Part shown: one piece after another, positions 1-8,637 of the stretch
Numbering within the stretch: the first letter of the stretch is position 1
Layout of the letters: each line of letters begins with the position of its first letter
Origin: CAXTTV01 sp964247295
GTDB lineage: Bacteria; Chloroflexota; Ktedonobacteria; Ktedonobacterales; Ktedonobacteraceae
NCBI GenBank assembly: GCA_964247295.1
Contig: CAXTTV010000001.1
Span: 12,332-76,331 of the forward strand
Reading direction: 5' to 3'
DNA: 64,000 nucleotides
Notes under the pieces: model-generated
Database searches by the model: none
What the model was told of the DNA's origin: nothing
Seen by the model: only the letters and a program-made list of their open reading frames with translations
Program-made: the position numbers and the translations under genes

Positions 1-502
1 TCAGCATCTTATTTTGATGTGCGATCGTTGCCAGTTCTTTTAATTGATTGGGCGTAAGCACCGTCCCGCCACACAGATTATGGGTATTTTCCACGCAGAG
101 AACCCGAGTGATCGCGCAATGCTCATCGCTATCATCCCGTAGTGCAGTATGCAAAGCCGGCAGATTCAGTGAGCCATCCGCTTCGTTTGGGATAGGAGAG
201 AGTGGCATTCCCCCCAACGTAGAGGGGCCGCCGGCCTCGTATTGATAGATATGGCTCAGATGCCCGACGATTATAGCCTCTCCGCGCCCTGCGTGCGAGA
301 GCAGGGCAGCCAGGTTTGCCATTGTCCCGGTCGGCATAAACAGAGCTGCCTCTTTTCCCATCGTCTCAGCGGTCAGCTCTTGCAGTCGATTGATAGTAGG
401 ATCTTCTCCATAAACATCATCGCCAACCTCGGCGCGATACATCGCCTCACGCATCGTCGGACTGGGAAGGGTCACCGTATCACTTCTTAGATCTATAACC
501 AT
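1..502 (-). CDS. ltaE: Low-specificity L-threonine aldolase, N-terminal part (cut by window edge)
   Basis: PLP enzyme of the beta-eliminating lyase family that cleaves L-threonine or L-allo-threonine to glycine and acetaldehyde. Reading the minus strand from ATG 502-500 gives the family start MVIDLRSDTVTLPSPTMREA, then GDDVYGEDPT and the PLP-site region with VENTHN. About 167 residues are present; the PLP lysine and C-terminal half lie outside the window. The start is set by an AAAGGAAAG ribosome site just upstream. The frame stays open for about 60 codons further upstream but has no ATG there, and the canonical LtaE N-terminus fits the chosen start. No operon partner is visible; the kinase gene is divergent. 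The family call is firm from the motifs. Confidence 0.93.
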   Translation of the reverse strand, partial: MVIDLRSDTVTLPSPTMREAMYRAEVGDDVYGEDPTINRLQELTAETMGKEAALFMPTGTMANLAALLSHAGRGEAIIVGHLSHIYQYEAGGPSTLGGMPLSPIPNEADGSLNLPALHTALRDDSDEHCAITRVLCVENTHNLCGGTVLTPNQLKELATIAHQNKML

Positions 503-857
503 TATTCTTTCCTTTGTGAGGTTGAATAGAGAATAAAAATAAATGCAGCGATTGTGTTGAAAAACAATCCAGGGCGTACCTGAAGGTGCGATTCTACGAC
601 GGGTAAAACCGTCACTCACATCAAAGGCTCGCTCTTCACCTTCCAAACAAAATCGACAGCTTAATTCCTGGATACCAGGTTGATGATTAAGATGCTATTA
701 AGATAACATGGTTGCCTTTTTTCAACTCCTCAACAGTATCATAACATTTGAGATAAAGGTTGAAAAATAGGGTGATATTTTTTGTGCTATAATCTAAAAC
801 TATAAAAGCCGCACAATAGGCGTTGTGCGTGCACAAAAAAGGTAAAGAGGAGTATCT
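503..857. other. Divergent intergenic region between ltaE and the kinase gene
   Basis: This 355-base spacer must hold promoters for both directions. I see an extended -10 for the rightward kinase gene (listed separately). No convincing -35/-10 pair is visible for the leftward threonine aldolase gene, and no RNA gene is recognisable. Confidence 0.5.
785..793 (+). promoter_or_regulatory. Extended -10 promoter of the Ser/Thr kinase gene
   Basis: TG-n-TATAAT (TG at 785-786, TATAAT at 788-793) is a perfect extended -10. The nearest TTGAAA (760-765) is 22 bases away, too far for a normal -35, so the extended -10 probably carries the activity. Transcription would start near 800, leaving a leader of about 58 bases with the GTAAAGAGG ribosome site. 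Confidence 0.6.
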
Positions 858-2189
858 ATGGCGCTCCAGGTTGGACAGCAGATTGGTAGTTATCGGATTA
901 CGGCAGCGATTGCCAGTGGGGCCTGCGGAGATGTGTATCAGGCCACGCATGTTATTTTAACCAGCCGGGTGGTAGCGCTCAAGCTGCTCCATGCCAGCTT
1001 TCTGGAATCGCAACAGCGCATCGAGGCATTCTATCAAGAGGCGCGTTTTCTAGAAGTTTTAAAGCATCCCTATATCCTGCCGGTCCTCGATGTGAATACA
1101 CATGAGGGGTATCCCTATATCGTCATGGAATATGCCGCGCACGGTTCGTTGCGGGGAGTATTAAATCAGAGAAGGCAGAAGCCACTAACCCTGAGTGATA
1201 CATTACACAATCTTGGACAGATAGGAGAGGCATTAGCGTTCGCGCATCAGCATCAGATCGTTCATTGCGATCTCAAGCCTGAGAATATTCTTTTTGATGG
1301 GGCGAATCAAGCCTTGTTGACCGACTTTGGGATCGCCGCCGTCCTGCACAATCAGCAAATGGAAGCCGTTGAAATTGGCGGGACGCCAGCTTACATGGCT
1401 CCAGAGCAGTTTCAAGGTAAAGTGCACTATGAAAGCGACCAGTACGCCCTGGCGTGCATCGCGTACGAGATGCTCACAGGGCAGCAGCCCTTTATCTCCT
1501 CAGATCCCACGCAATTAATGCAGATGCACCTGCATGACAAGCCAGCAATACCCAGCCATCTGAACTCAGCCCTACCGCCATCGGTAGATCAAGCGGTCCT
1601 TAAAGCGCTCTCCAAGCAGTATAATCGGCGCTATCCAGATGTCACCTCATTTATCTCGGCGATGCGGCCACAGCAGCAACAAGTCGATTATTCCGCGTAT
1701 CTGCCTACGTATAACAAGCCGGGTCCCAAGCTTATTTTGCGGGAGGGTCATCGAGCCAGACAGGCCTCCAGCGACGAAATTCATGACGAGGCCACTCTCA
1801 GCGGCGTAGATGCACAGGAACTGGCAAAGGCTGCTAAAGAATATGCCGCGCGTAAGCCATCGACAACCGCCAAACCCGCAACCACTAAAAGCCGCGCTAC
1901 CACAGGTACCAGGACTACAAAGAAAACTCCAGGAACCGCGAAAACTACCAGGAAGAGTGTGGACGGCTCGCCTACAAAGCCCGTGAAGAAGACCACAATT
2001 GCCAGAGCGATCAAGCCTGAGGCCGAGAAGTCTCCAACCGCGAAAAAGTCGACCGCCGTCAGAAAAAACGCAAGTAGCACTGGAAGTGCATCGGCGGCCA
2101 AACCCGCGCGTAAGCCAGCAACGCGGAGTAAAGTGACCGGAACGACCACCGCGAAAAAGCCGACCGCCAGAAAATCTCCCCCACGCTAA
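858..2189 (+). CDS. Hanks-type Ser/Thr protein kinase with histone-H1-like basic tail
   Basis: The kinase domain covers about residues 10-270. It has a degenerate glycine loop (IASGACGDVY, with the first glycine replaced), the VAIK-type lysine K42, the catalytic loop VHCDLKPEN (D138), TDFG (D156) and MAPEQF. The residue before the catalytic Asp is Cys137, so this is a non-RD kinase, a class usually not controlled by activation-loop phosphorylation. There is no transmembrane helix, PASTA or other sensor domain. From about residue 325 to the end (443) the protein is low-complexity, rich in Lys, Ala, Thr, Pro and Ser, with AKK, KPA and TTK repeats like histone H1 or the basic tails of bacterial nucleoid proteins. 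This suggests DNA, RNA or polyphosphate binding (inference). It is transcribed alone from an extended -10 promoter and ends at a hairpin shared with the convergent nth gene. Confidence 0.9.
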   Translation: MALQVGQQIGSYRITAAIASGACGDVYQATHVILTSRVVALKLLHASFLESQQRIEAFYQEARFLEVLKHPYILPVLDVNTHEGYPYIVMEYAAHGSLRGVLNQRRQKPLTLSDTLHNLGQIGEALAFAHQHQIVHCDLKPENILFDGANQALLTDFGIAAVLHNQQMEAVEIGGTPAYMAPEQFQGKVHYESDQYALACIAYEMLTGQQPFISSDPTQLMQMHLHDKPAIPSHLNSALPPSVDQAVLKALSKQYNRRYPDVTSFISAMRPQQQQVDYSAYLPTYNKPGPKLILREGHRARQASSDEIHDEATLSGVDAQELAKAAKEYAARKPSTTAKPATTKSRATTGTRTTKKTPGTAKTTRKSVDGSPTKPVKKTTIARAIKPEAEKSPTAKKSTAVRKNASSTGSASAAKPARKPATRSKVTGTTTAKKPTARKSPPR

Positions 2190-2199
2190 AAATTCACTT

Positions 2200-2227
2200 G
2201 AGCGGAGCTCTAATCGGGGCTCTGCTC
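2200..2227. terminator. Hairpin between convergent kinase and nth genes
   Basis: GAGCGGAGCTC at 2200-2210 and GGGCTCTGCTC at 2217-2227 form an imperfect inverted repeat with a 6-base loop. It overlaps the nth stop codon and lies just after the kinase stop. No strong T-run follows on either strand, so termination strength is uncertain. Confidence 0.4.
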
Positions 2228-2968
2228 GTCATCCATCGGAACGGGATCGGTACCGCCGGCGTACTCGCACTCGCTGTAGAGCGGACAGATGTTGCACTTT
2301 GGTTTCTGAGAGTGGCAAATTTTTCGCCCATGGCGAATCATATTGACATGCAGGGGATAGACCCAATCCGGTGGAGCGATCTGCATATAGATCTCGTGGG
2401 CTTTATCCGCGCTCACTTTGGGACCGATGATTCCCAGGCGACGACTGACACGGTGAACGTGCGTATCAACTGGCATAACGGCCTCATCCAAATGAAACAT
2501 TTCCACACAAGCAGCAGTCTTTGGTCCGACTCCGGGCAGTTTTCTCAGATAGTGCCAGCCTTCCTCAGGCTCCATCTGACGAAGAATATTCAGAGAATCT
2601 ACCAGCGGTCCCTGCTCGCCTCGCTCCTGCTGCTGCTCTTCCAGTGTGTGCAGAACATCTTGAATTCTTACAGCTTTGATATTTGCCAGTCCTCCGCAGC
2701 GGATCGCCTCGGCAACTTTATATGTTTGAGCATCCCGAACCTCTTCCCAGGAGGGGAACGTCTCAATCAACTGTCGATAGGCTCGACCGGAATTAATATC
2801 CGAAGTATGTTGAGATAGAATTGTGGCGATCAGGCCCCCAACGGGATCGTAGTCTGGCTCGTTCACAGGCTTTCCGTACGCCTCGATCAGTAGATGATAG
2901 ACGCGATCTAAATGAGCCGGTGTTGGTATTTTGGACCCCTGATCTATTGGCTTTTCGCTAATCGACAT
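2210..2968 (-). CDS. nth: Endonuclease III (DNA glycosylase/AP lyase)
   Basis: Base-excision repair enzyme that removes oxidised pyrimidines and nicks AP sites. The helix-hairpin-helix with catalytic lysine is LPGVGPKTAACVEMF, the catalytic aspartate lies in VDTHVHRVSRRLG, and a C-terminal 4Fe-4S cluster site reads C-X6-C-X2-C-X5-C (CHSQKPKCNICPLYSEC). I start at ATG 2968-2966 because AAGGAAAG sits 5-6 bases upstream; an in-frame ATG at 3016 has no ribosome site. This gives 252 residues, somewhat longer than the E. coli enzyme (211) because of an N-terminal extension. It is a single gene, convergent with the kinase and divergent from fchA-folD. Confidence is high. Confidence 0.95.
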   Translation of the reverse strand: MSISEKPIDQGSKIPTPAHLDRVYHLLIEAYGKPVNEPDYDPVGGLIATILSQHTSDINSGRAYRQLIETFPSWEEVRDAQTYKVAEAIRCGGLANIKAVRIQDVLHTLEEQQQERGEQGPLVDSLNILRQMEPEEGWHYLRKLPGVGPKTAACVEMFHLDEAVMPVDTHVHRVSRRLGIIGPKVSADKAHEIYMQIAPPDWVYPLHVNMIRHGRKICHSQKPKCNICPLYSECEYAGGTDPVPMDDEQSPD

Positions 2969-3144
2969 AACTTTCCTTGAAAAATCTTGAACGCTGATAA
3001 AAACCCCTTTACTCATAAGATATATTACTTGAAAGCCATGAGTACCCTTTGAGTATTTTATCTTTATTTTAATAACGGTTCTTCAGTACTTTGGGCTCCA
3101 TTTGAGTGCTTTCCAGTACAATCTCGACGGAAATGTTAATAAAA

Positions 3145-3153
3145 TGTTAGAAT
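3145..3153 (+). promoter_or_regulatory. Extended -10 promoter for fchA-folD
   Basis: TG-n-TAGAAT (3145-3153) lies 43 bases before the GTG start of fchA, with GGGGAG ribosome site at about 3184-3189 between them. A second -10-like TACAAT lies at 3117-3122. No good -35 is visible for either. Confidence 0.4.
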
Positions 3154-3195
3154 GCAAGAGATCCTGTTTTCATTTCCTATTTTAGGGGAGATACT

Positions 3196-3819
3196 GTGTA
3201 TTTAGATCAACCTTTACAACAATATCTGGATGATCTGGCTTCATCAAAATCGGCTCCCGGTGGGGGCTCAACGGCGGCGCTCAGTGGCGCGATGGGTGCA
3301 TCGCTGGCCTGTATGGTGGCGCGGCTGACGATCGGCAAGACCGGTTATGAAGAGGTACAGGAGGAGATCCAGGGGATTGTTCAGCAGGCGGAGAAGCTGC
3401 GCCTGCGTTTTGAAGAACTTATCCAGGCGGATATTCGGGCGTATGAGCAGTTATCGGCCTGTTTTAAGATGCCTCACGCAACCGACGAAGAAAAATCTGC
3501 TCGCACTCAAGCGATCCAGGCCCGACTGGTTGATGCTGCGACTGTTCCTCTTGAGATGGTAGAGGGGGCGGCGGCTCTGATGCACTACTGCCAACGGATC
3601 GCAGAGATCGGGAACGTGAATGTGCTGAGCGATATCGCGGTTGGGGCCAATCTGGCGCAATGCGCGGGTGAGAGCGCGACCTGGATGGTTCGGGTAAATC
3701 TGCGAGCCATGAAAGATCAGACCTTAGTTAACGTGCTGGGGGTTCGTTTGCAGCAGGCACGAGCGAAAATTGAGAATGGCAGTCAGCAGGTGACCGCGAT
3801 GGTCGGGGGGCGTGTATAA
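3196..3819 (+). CDS. fchA: Methenyltetrahydrofolate cyclohydrolase / formimino-THF cyclodeaminase-like protein
   Basis: Member of the FTCD_C (cyclodeaminase/cyclohydrolase) family, 207 residues. It has the family N-terminus LDDLASSKSAPGGGSTAALSG and the following all-helical region, with no formiminotransferase domain. Stand-alone forms such as clostridial FchA hydrolyse 5,10-methenyl-THF to 10-formyl-THF. It starts at GTG 3196 behind GGGGAG. The folD start follows 1 base after its TAA, so the two genes form a tight folate one-carbon operon. The pairing matters because the neighbouring FolD lacks the lysine normally needed for cyclohydrolase activity (see folD). The symbol follows the genomic pairing rather than any assay. 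Confidence 0.85.
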   Translation: MYLDQPLQQYLDDLASSKSAPGGGSTAALSGAMGASLACMVARLTIGKTGYEEVQEEIQGIVQQAEKLRLRFEELIQADIRAYEQLSACFKMPHATDEEKSARTQAIQARLVDAATVPLEMVEGAAALMHYCQRIAEIGNVNVLSDIAVGANLAQCAGESATWMVRVNLRAMKDQTLVNVLGVRLQQARAKIENGSQQVTAMVGGRV

Positions 3820-3820
3820 A

Positions 3821-4702
3821 ATGGCAACGATTATTGATGGGAGATCGATGGGGCAGGCCCTGCGGGGTGAGTTACGCGACGAGGTTCGCCAGTTTACCGA
3901 GGGTCAAGGAATAGCCCCTGGCCTGGTGATTGTCCGGGTGGGTGGTGATGCGGCCTCTGGTGTCTATAGCAAGGCGATCTTGAGGATTGCCGAGGACGTT
4001 GGTGTGCGCGCCCGCTTGGAATCTTTGTCTGAGGAAGCATCCGCCGATGATCTTCGATCTCTTTTGCTTCATCTAAACGCGGATAAGCAGACGCATGGAA
4101 TGATTGTACAGATGCCGCTGCCCGCGCATCTTTCGCAGAAGATGGTCGCGGAAACCGTCTCACCCGACAAAGATATCGATGGGATCAGCCCGCGTAGCAC
4201 CGGAAATCTCTTTTTAGGTCTGCCCAGCTTTCTGCCCTCGACAGCCGCCGCCGTAGTTGAGATTCTGGAGCGAACGGAGACGCCTCTGGCTGGGAAACGC
4301 GTTGTGATTATTGGTCGCAGCAATGTGGTGGGCAAGCCGCTTTCGCTTATGTTGCTTCAAAAAAACGCCACAGTCACGATCTGTCATTCGCGGACGCAGG
4401 ATCTGACGCGGATCGCGCGTGAGGCTGATGTGCTGATAGCGGCGGTGGGTCGGACGAACATGGTCACAGCCGAAATGGTGCGTCCAGGGGCAACCGTGAT
4501 TGACGTGGGCATCAACGCGCTTCCCGAGGGTGGGATTGTAGGTGACGTGGATTTCGCCTCGGTCAGTGAGGTGGCAGGTGCCCTGACGCCTACTCCTGGT
4601 GGTGTTGGACCTCTTACAAATGTCGTTCTGTTAAAGCAGTGCATTCAGGCTGCCTGGCAGCTTTCGGGTGGCAAGCCCGAGAAGATTTCCGCTTCGTTAT
4701 AA
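3821..4702 (+). CDS. folD: FolD-like methylene-THF dehydrogenase lacking the catalytic lysine
   Basis: The 293-residue protein has FolD architecture: an N-terminal catalytic domain with ASGVYSKAI and DKDIDGISP, and a Rossmann domain with GRSNVVGKP and PTPGGVGPLT. FolD normally oxidises 5,10-methylene-THF and then hydrolyses the methenyl product. In the conserved Tyr-x-x-x-Lys motif the tyrosine is present (Y49) but position 53 is Ile (codon ATC), and PCTP is PSTA. In human and E. coli enzymes this lysine is needed for cyclohydrolase but mutants can keep dehydrogenase activity. I infer a dehydrogenase-only enzyme that hands methenyl-THF to FchA, encoded directly upstream. The ATG at 3821 is preferred over an in-frame GTG at 3812 that overlaps fchA. 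A strong terminator follows. Confidence 0.88.
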   Translation: MATIIDGRSMGQALRGELRDEVRQFTEGQGIAPGLVIVRVGGDAASGVYSKAILRIAEDVGVRARLESLSEEASADDLRSLLLHLNADKQTHGMIVQMPLPAHLSQKMVAETVSPDKDIDGISPRSTGNLFLGLPSFLPSTAAAVVEILERTETPLAGKRVVIIGRSNVVGKPLSLMLLQKNATVTICHSRTQDLTRIAREADVLIAAVGRTNMVTAEMVRPGATVIDVGINALPEGGIVGDVDFASVSEVAGALTPTPGGVGPLTNVVLLKQCIQAAWQLSGGKPEKISASL

Positions 4703-4716
4703 TCTTTTTTTCTTAG

Positions 4717-4761
4717 AGGGTCTTTATCAGATTGTTTGATCTGGTAAGGACCCTAATTTTT
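4717..4761 (+). terminator. Rho-independent terminator of fchA-folD
   Basis: AGGGTC-TTTA-CAGAT and ATCTG-TAA-GGACCCT form a long near-perfect stem (4717-4754) with a short loop, followed by TAATTTTTGG. Confidence 0.85.
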
Positions 4762-4853
4762 GGTCTCCTCTGAAGTTTTTGCGCTACCGGTCGATCTTTT
4801 CCAGTGTACCTCTTCTCTTTTCCTCCTTCTCAAGTAACAAAGGATCTCCGCTC

Positions 4854-6894
4854 ATGGTTCGATCTCTGCCCTCTGGCCTGGCTTCGGCTCTGCAATCATC
4901 GACGCGTCGACCAGCTTTCTCACTGACAATTGAAGATCATGTGCCTCACTATATCCTCTATCAGGCTTCGGCGACCCCTGACTCTTGTAACGATGCCTGT
5001 CTGGCGGCGGATAATAGTCTTATCCGCGTTCAAGTGAGTCCAGGAGCAACCTCCTTTACCGGAACCCTTCAGGTTCAACGGATCACCGATCCCACACAAG
5101 CGAGTCAGTGGTCAGGCTGGACCGCTCTGACTGGTTCGTCTGGTTTAATTTCTCAGATTGGTGGATGCGCAGTAGCAAATTCTAGTGGAACATTGCGAGC
5201 TTTTGCGCAGCGAGGAACCGGTGGAAATGATCTCTGGGTTTGGACCTCTATAAACAATGGTCTGGGTTGGACTGGACCGGTAACTGTAACCATACCCCCG
5301 CTCTCAGCATTAATAAAAGGGCTGGCAAGTGCTGGCAATCAAGACGTGTTTTTTCAGTACGACGTGAGCGGAGGTGAGGCAGTCGGGCGCTGTTTTTATA
5401 GCTCCGGGTCCTGGTCGGCGCTGTCGTCCTGGTCGCTTCCACCCTCGCCCTCGGCGACGGGGCTGGATGTGATCTGGAATGGCTCAATCTATACACTNNN
5501 NNNNNNNAGTGTATGCGACAACCTTTAGTCTTTGCTCCTGCACCTATACACCAACCAGTGGAGTATGGGCCGATGGACCAGTAATTGCTCCCACAACCAC
5601 AACCGTGATTGAGCGTTCGGCTCCACGCCTCTCGATGGCTTCGGGCCTTTACACTCTTACCTGTATTGAGACCGATACAGGGGCGCTTACGGGCCTGAAC
5701 TATACATATCCTCGTCTACGCCAATCGCGCGATCTTCAGCACTGGTCGAATGGCCTGCCCTTTCCAGATCTTTCGGGAGCTGAGTGCGCAACCGCTTTCT
5801 TTTGGAACACTCCCACAGCCGGGCCGCGTTTCTTTATCGCGACCCTCTCTACTGTGTACAGCGCGCCAGCCTTTCAATCCTCTCAAGCGCTTGATCTTGC
5901 CGGGACCGTACTCTCGTATCAGAGGAGCGAGCAGTCTGGAGAGCCAGCGCGACTTGAGGTAGTGCTTGACAATGCTGTAGGCGTTTATGACGCTCTGGTC
6001 GCCTCCAATGGTAATCCTGAACCCCTAAGTTATAACGCCTCGTTGATCCTCTCGGAAGGATATCAAACGGGGAGTGGAGCGGTACTTCAGCGGGTAGGTG
6101 CTTATCGGTTGGAGCAGATGCAATTTCTGCGTAGTCCACAGGAGCGGCGAGTGGTATTGATTGCTCGTGATGGTTCGCGAGATCTAGATCTATCCGTCCA
6201 ATACATGAATAGTTACACGAATCAAGGATTGGGCTATCTTATCTCTGAGGTTTGTAGTCGAGCAGGTCTTTTTTCTCTCCAGTTGCCAGCAGTCACACAA
6301 ATCTCGCAGATCGTACCGGCCTTTGTTTTGCAGGCGGGTCAGACGTATCGTCAGGCCCTCAACGAGCTTTGTTTGACCTACGGTTTGAAATACTTTCTAG
6401 ATCAAGATGAGGTGCTTCAATTTCGAGAATTGACGGCCACTGATACGCCGGTCTGGTCCTACCAGTCCGAGTTTGAGATGGTGAGCTTTGGAGGAGAAGA
6501 TCAGCGCCCGAATCATATTATCGTGAATGGCAGGCCACCGGCTACCGGGGTACTTGGAGCCTTAACGATAGCTGAGGCCTATGATAGCCAGCATCTGCGC
6601 CAGACAGGTCTGGAGCGGGTACAGCAGCATACAGACCTGAAGTTAGTCACGCACGATCAGTGTCAGCAGAAGGCGAACCTGCTGCTGGCCCAGGCGCAGC
6701 AGACAGGCACTGCTTATACCGCGATAGTTCCTCTCAATCCCGCTTTACAGATACTGGATTGCCTGACCCTGAAAGACCAGCCGGCCCCCATTGGTTCTGG
6801 CTGGCAGGTCACCGGACGCATTCGCCACATCACAGCAGCCTATGATGCGCAGCAGGCTCTTTACAATCTCCGGCTGGTCCTGGAAGGTCCCTAA
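4854..6894 (+). CDS. Phage-tail/baseplate-like protein of unknown role, interrupted by assembly gap
   Basis: I read this as one gene of about 676 residues: ATG 4854 behind AAAGGATCT, stop at 6894, with a 10-N gap at 5498-5507. The placeholder length shifts the frame by one, but joining the flanks directly restores it (T-L-V-Y). The N-terminal half is rich in Ser, Thr, Gly and Trp and resembles a beta-propeller or lectin-like segment (SQWSGWTALTG, WTSINNGLGWTGP). The C-terminal half has motifs seen in phage tail-tip and baseplate hub proteins (LEVVLDNAVGVYD, RVGAYRLEQ, LNELCLTYGLKYF, RPNHIIVNGR). No other phage genes are nearby, so it may be a domesticated tail gene or part of a contractile particle encoded elsewhere. 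The function is not known to me. Confidence 0.65.
5498..5507. other. Assembly gap (10 N) inside the tail-like gene
   Basis: Ten N bases sit between ...TATACACT and AGTGTATG.... The flanks together form a perfect 14-base palindrome centred on the gap, and joining them without the Ns keeps the reading frame open. The real gap is therefore probably zero or a multiple of three bases. Confidence 0.95.
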
Positions 6895-6998
6895 TCGATG
6901 TCTTCATCGCTCAATTAAATAATCATGGAGTATCTTAATGGTTCCGACTCCATAGACTGTTTCATGTGTACCTCTGGAAGATTAGAAATGTAAAGCTT

Positions 6999-8258
6999 TC
7001 AAGCGGTGAGTAATTTTCGGTGGCGTTGGTTCCAGAGCAACAATCCTAGTAAGATGCAAAGGAAGGGGCCGCTTAAGAGGTTAAGCGTCAGGCTGAGTGG
7101 GTCAAGCAAAGTAAGCGTACGGATTGGTATCGCCGTTCCCTGAACTTGTAGCAGACCTTCAAGGCCCTGATTAATCCACAGCGCGGCGGGTAGCACAATC
7201 ATCAGGCCCATCATGCCCTCAAGGGCCAGGAATGCGCTGATCTTAACCTTCGCCGTGTTCAGTTCCTGCATGCGTATGCCTTGAGAGAGCAAGAGCAGGA
7301 GTCCCAGAGCCAGCCCATTGAAGACCAGTGGTTCAAGAGCCTGGTTATCAAATGTAGTAGGGTTGCCGAGAAAGAGTGGGACTCGCCACAGCATAGTCAT
7401 TAGATCAACGGATCGGGCACCACTTAAATCGAAGGGATGAGGAATCTGCCAGGGGAGGAAACCACTGAGTAATCGTAGGGTAGGATAGGGGCCTGGGTCC
7501 AATCGAAGTAGCCCAAGCGTATAATCATAGGCAGCCGAGAAAACATAGCCGACAACCGTGGGCAGAAAACCGATTAGCAGGGATGAGATAACCAGATGAG
7601 GAAGCGAGGGACCTTGATGAGCCGCTTCAAATGTTTGGCGTGTTTTCCCCGTATCTGCCGAAGTGCTGTTCATCGTACCAGACGCCTGACTTCCCTCCTC
7701 AATAGAGGTCGTCTCAGATTCATCCTCAGCAAGATTAGCGGGATCAGCCAGCGTTGTATTTGAAGCACTTTTCCCATTTTTCTTTGGAGATTTTGGGATG
7801 GCAGGGGCAAAGGCCAGATGTCCGATAAAGGCTCCCACCACGCTAAACAAAATTGTAAAGATAACCAGCACCGCCCAGGTAGAAAAAAACTCCTGTGCCT
7901 GCCTGGGATCACTACCCGGTAGACCGATCACATTGGGGTAGCTCAGCGCTACAAAAAATTGGAAAAGCGCTAAAAATAATCCGGATACGGCAGCCTCAAA
8001 AAGACCGGGGCGTTGAAGCGTCCGCAGTTTACGGATCGCCGTTACCAACAAGCCGCAGCCGCTGGCACTCAAAATAGCGATTGGAAAGAGCGAAGTTGAT
8101 GGTTGCCCGTGAAAGCGCGTCAGAAGCGCAAAGACAGCCGCAATCACCAGAACCGAACTTACCGCGAACCAGTCAAAACCTTCGATCTGCGTTCTTGTAG
8201 TGGTACGTAATGTGTTTGAAGAGATAGCCCGAGATGATGCCTGCTTTGATTTTTGCAT
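6999..8258 (-). CDS. Polytopic membrane protein, unknown function
   Basis: This 419-residue protein has several hydrophobic segments, two at the N-terminus (FAVSSVLVIAAVFALL and FPIAILSASGCGLLVTAI), more at about residues 90-150, and a C-terminal group starting near residue 230. A hydrophilic Ser/Thr/Glu-rich loop lies at about residues 158-220 (EESETTSIEEGSQASGTMNS). I do not recognise a family. It starts at ATG 8258-8256 with AAGGAG upstream and ends with TGA. It stands alone, convergent with the tail-like gene and divergent from the heme operon, from which it is separated by a 379-base spacer. Confidence 0.75.
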   Translation of the reverse strand: MQKSKQASSRAISSNTLRTTTRTQIEGFDWFAVSSVLVIAAVFALLTRFHGQPSTSLFPIAILSASGCGLLVTAIRKLRTLQRPGLFEAAVSGLFLALFQFFVALSYPNVIGLPGSDPRQAQEFFSTWAVLVIFTILFSVVGAFIGHLAFAPAIPKSPKKNGKSASNTTLADPANLAEDESETTSIEEGSQASGTMNSTSADTGKTRQTFEAAHQGPSLPHLVISSLLIGFLPTVVGYVFSAAYDYTLGLLRLDPGPYPTLRLLSGFLPWQIPHPFDLSGARSVDLMTMLWRVPLFLGNPTTFDNQALEPLVFNGLALGLLLLLSQGIRMQELNTAKVKISAFLALEGMMGLMIVLPAALWINQGLEGLLQVQGTAIPIRTLTLLDPLSLTLNLLSGPFLCILLGLLLWNQRHRKLLTA

Positions 8259-8513
8259 GAATCACAAACGCTCCTTCTAATTGCCTCTTGTGGATACTAA
8301 CATATAGGGAGTATCGCAAACAAGAGGAGATGTGCGTGGGTGGGCTTCATCTATCCTGAAAAACAGAAAGGTGGAATGCCTTACAAAAAATAAGGCACTT
8401 CCCTGAGATTATTAGCCCGAACGTAAACACAGGAGGCGAGCTTTTTTTTATTCATCTCTAGAGGTACCTTACACAAAGTTTGACGCCTTATCGCCACATG
8501 ATGGGTAGGGTAG

Positions 8514-8536
8514 ATACCTGATCGCCTCTCAGGTAT
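8514..8536. promoter_or_regulatory. Inverted repeat upstream of the hemA promoter
   Basis: ATACCTG (8514-8520) and CAGGTAT (8530-8536) form a 7-bp perfect dyad whose right edge is about 32 bases before the -35. This is a plausible activator or repressor site. The regulator is unknown. Confidence 0.35.
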
Positions 8537-8567
8537 TCACCTGACAATAAGTCAACCATAGTAAACC

Positions 8568-8595
8568 TTGACTATTGAGAAAAAAACGCTAAAAT
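8568..8595 (+). promoter_or_regulatory. Sigma-A promoter of the heme operon
   Basis: TTGACT (8568-8573), a 16-base spacer and TAAAAT (8590-8595) closely match the housekeeping consensus. Transcription would start near 8602, giving a leader of about 36 bases to the GTG start of hemA. Confidence 0.75.
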
Positions 8596-8637
8596 CTCAG
8601 TAGAATACATTTTGCTTTAGAGATTTAAGAGGTTTGT

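Larger units (their letters stand above)
8259..8637. other. Intergenic region upstream of the heme operon
   Basis: The 379-base spacer contains a hairpin at 8373-8402 (GGAATGCCTTA, loop of A residues, TAAGGCACTTCC), a 7-bp inverted repeat at 8514-8536 upstream of the -35, and the hemA promoter. I see no RNA gene and no recognisable riboswitch. Confidence 0.6.

Noticed and set aside
503..685. An in-frame open extension upstream of the threonine aldolase ATG.
   Set aside because: It has no ATG and no ribosome site, while the downstream ATG with AAAGGAAAG gives the canonical LtaE N-terminus.
1781..2149. A long minus-strand open frame opposite the kinase tail.
   Set aside because: It is the antisense shadow of Lys/Ala/Thr-rich low-complexity codons, which lack stops on the other strand.
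8259..8567. A riboswitch upstream of hemA.
   Set aside because: No cobalamin, T-box or other known signature is seen, and the structured elements lie upstream of the promoter, so they would not be transcribed with hemA.
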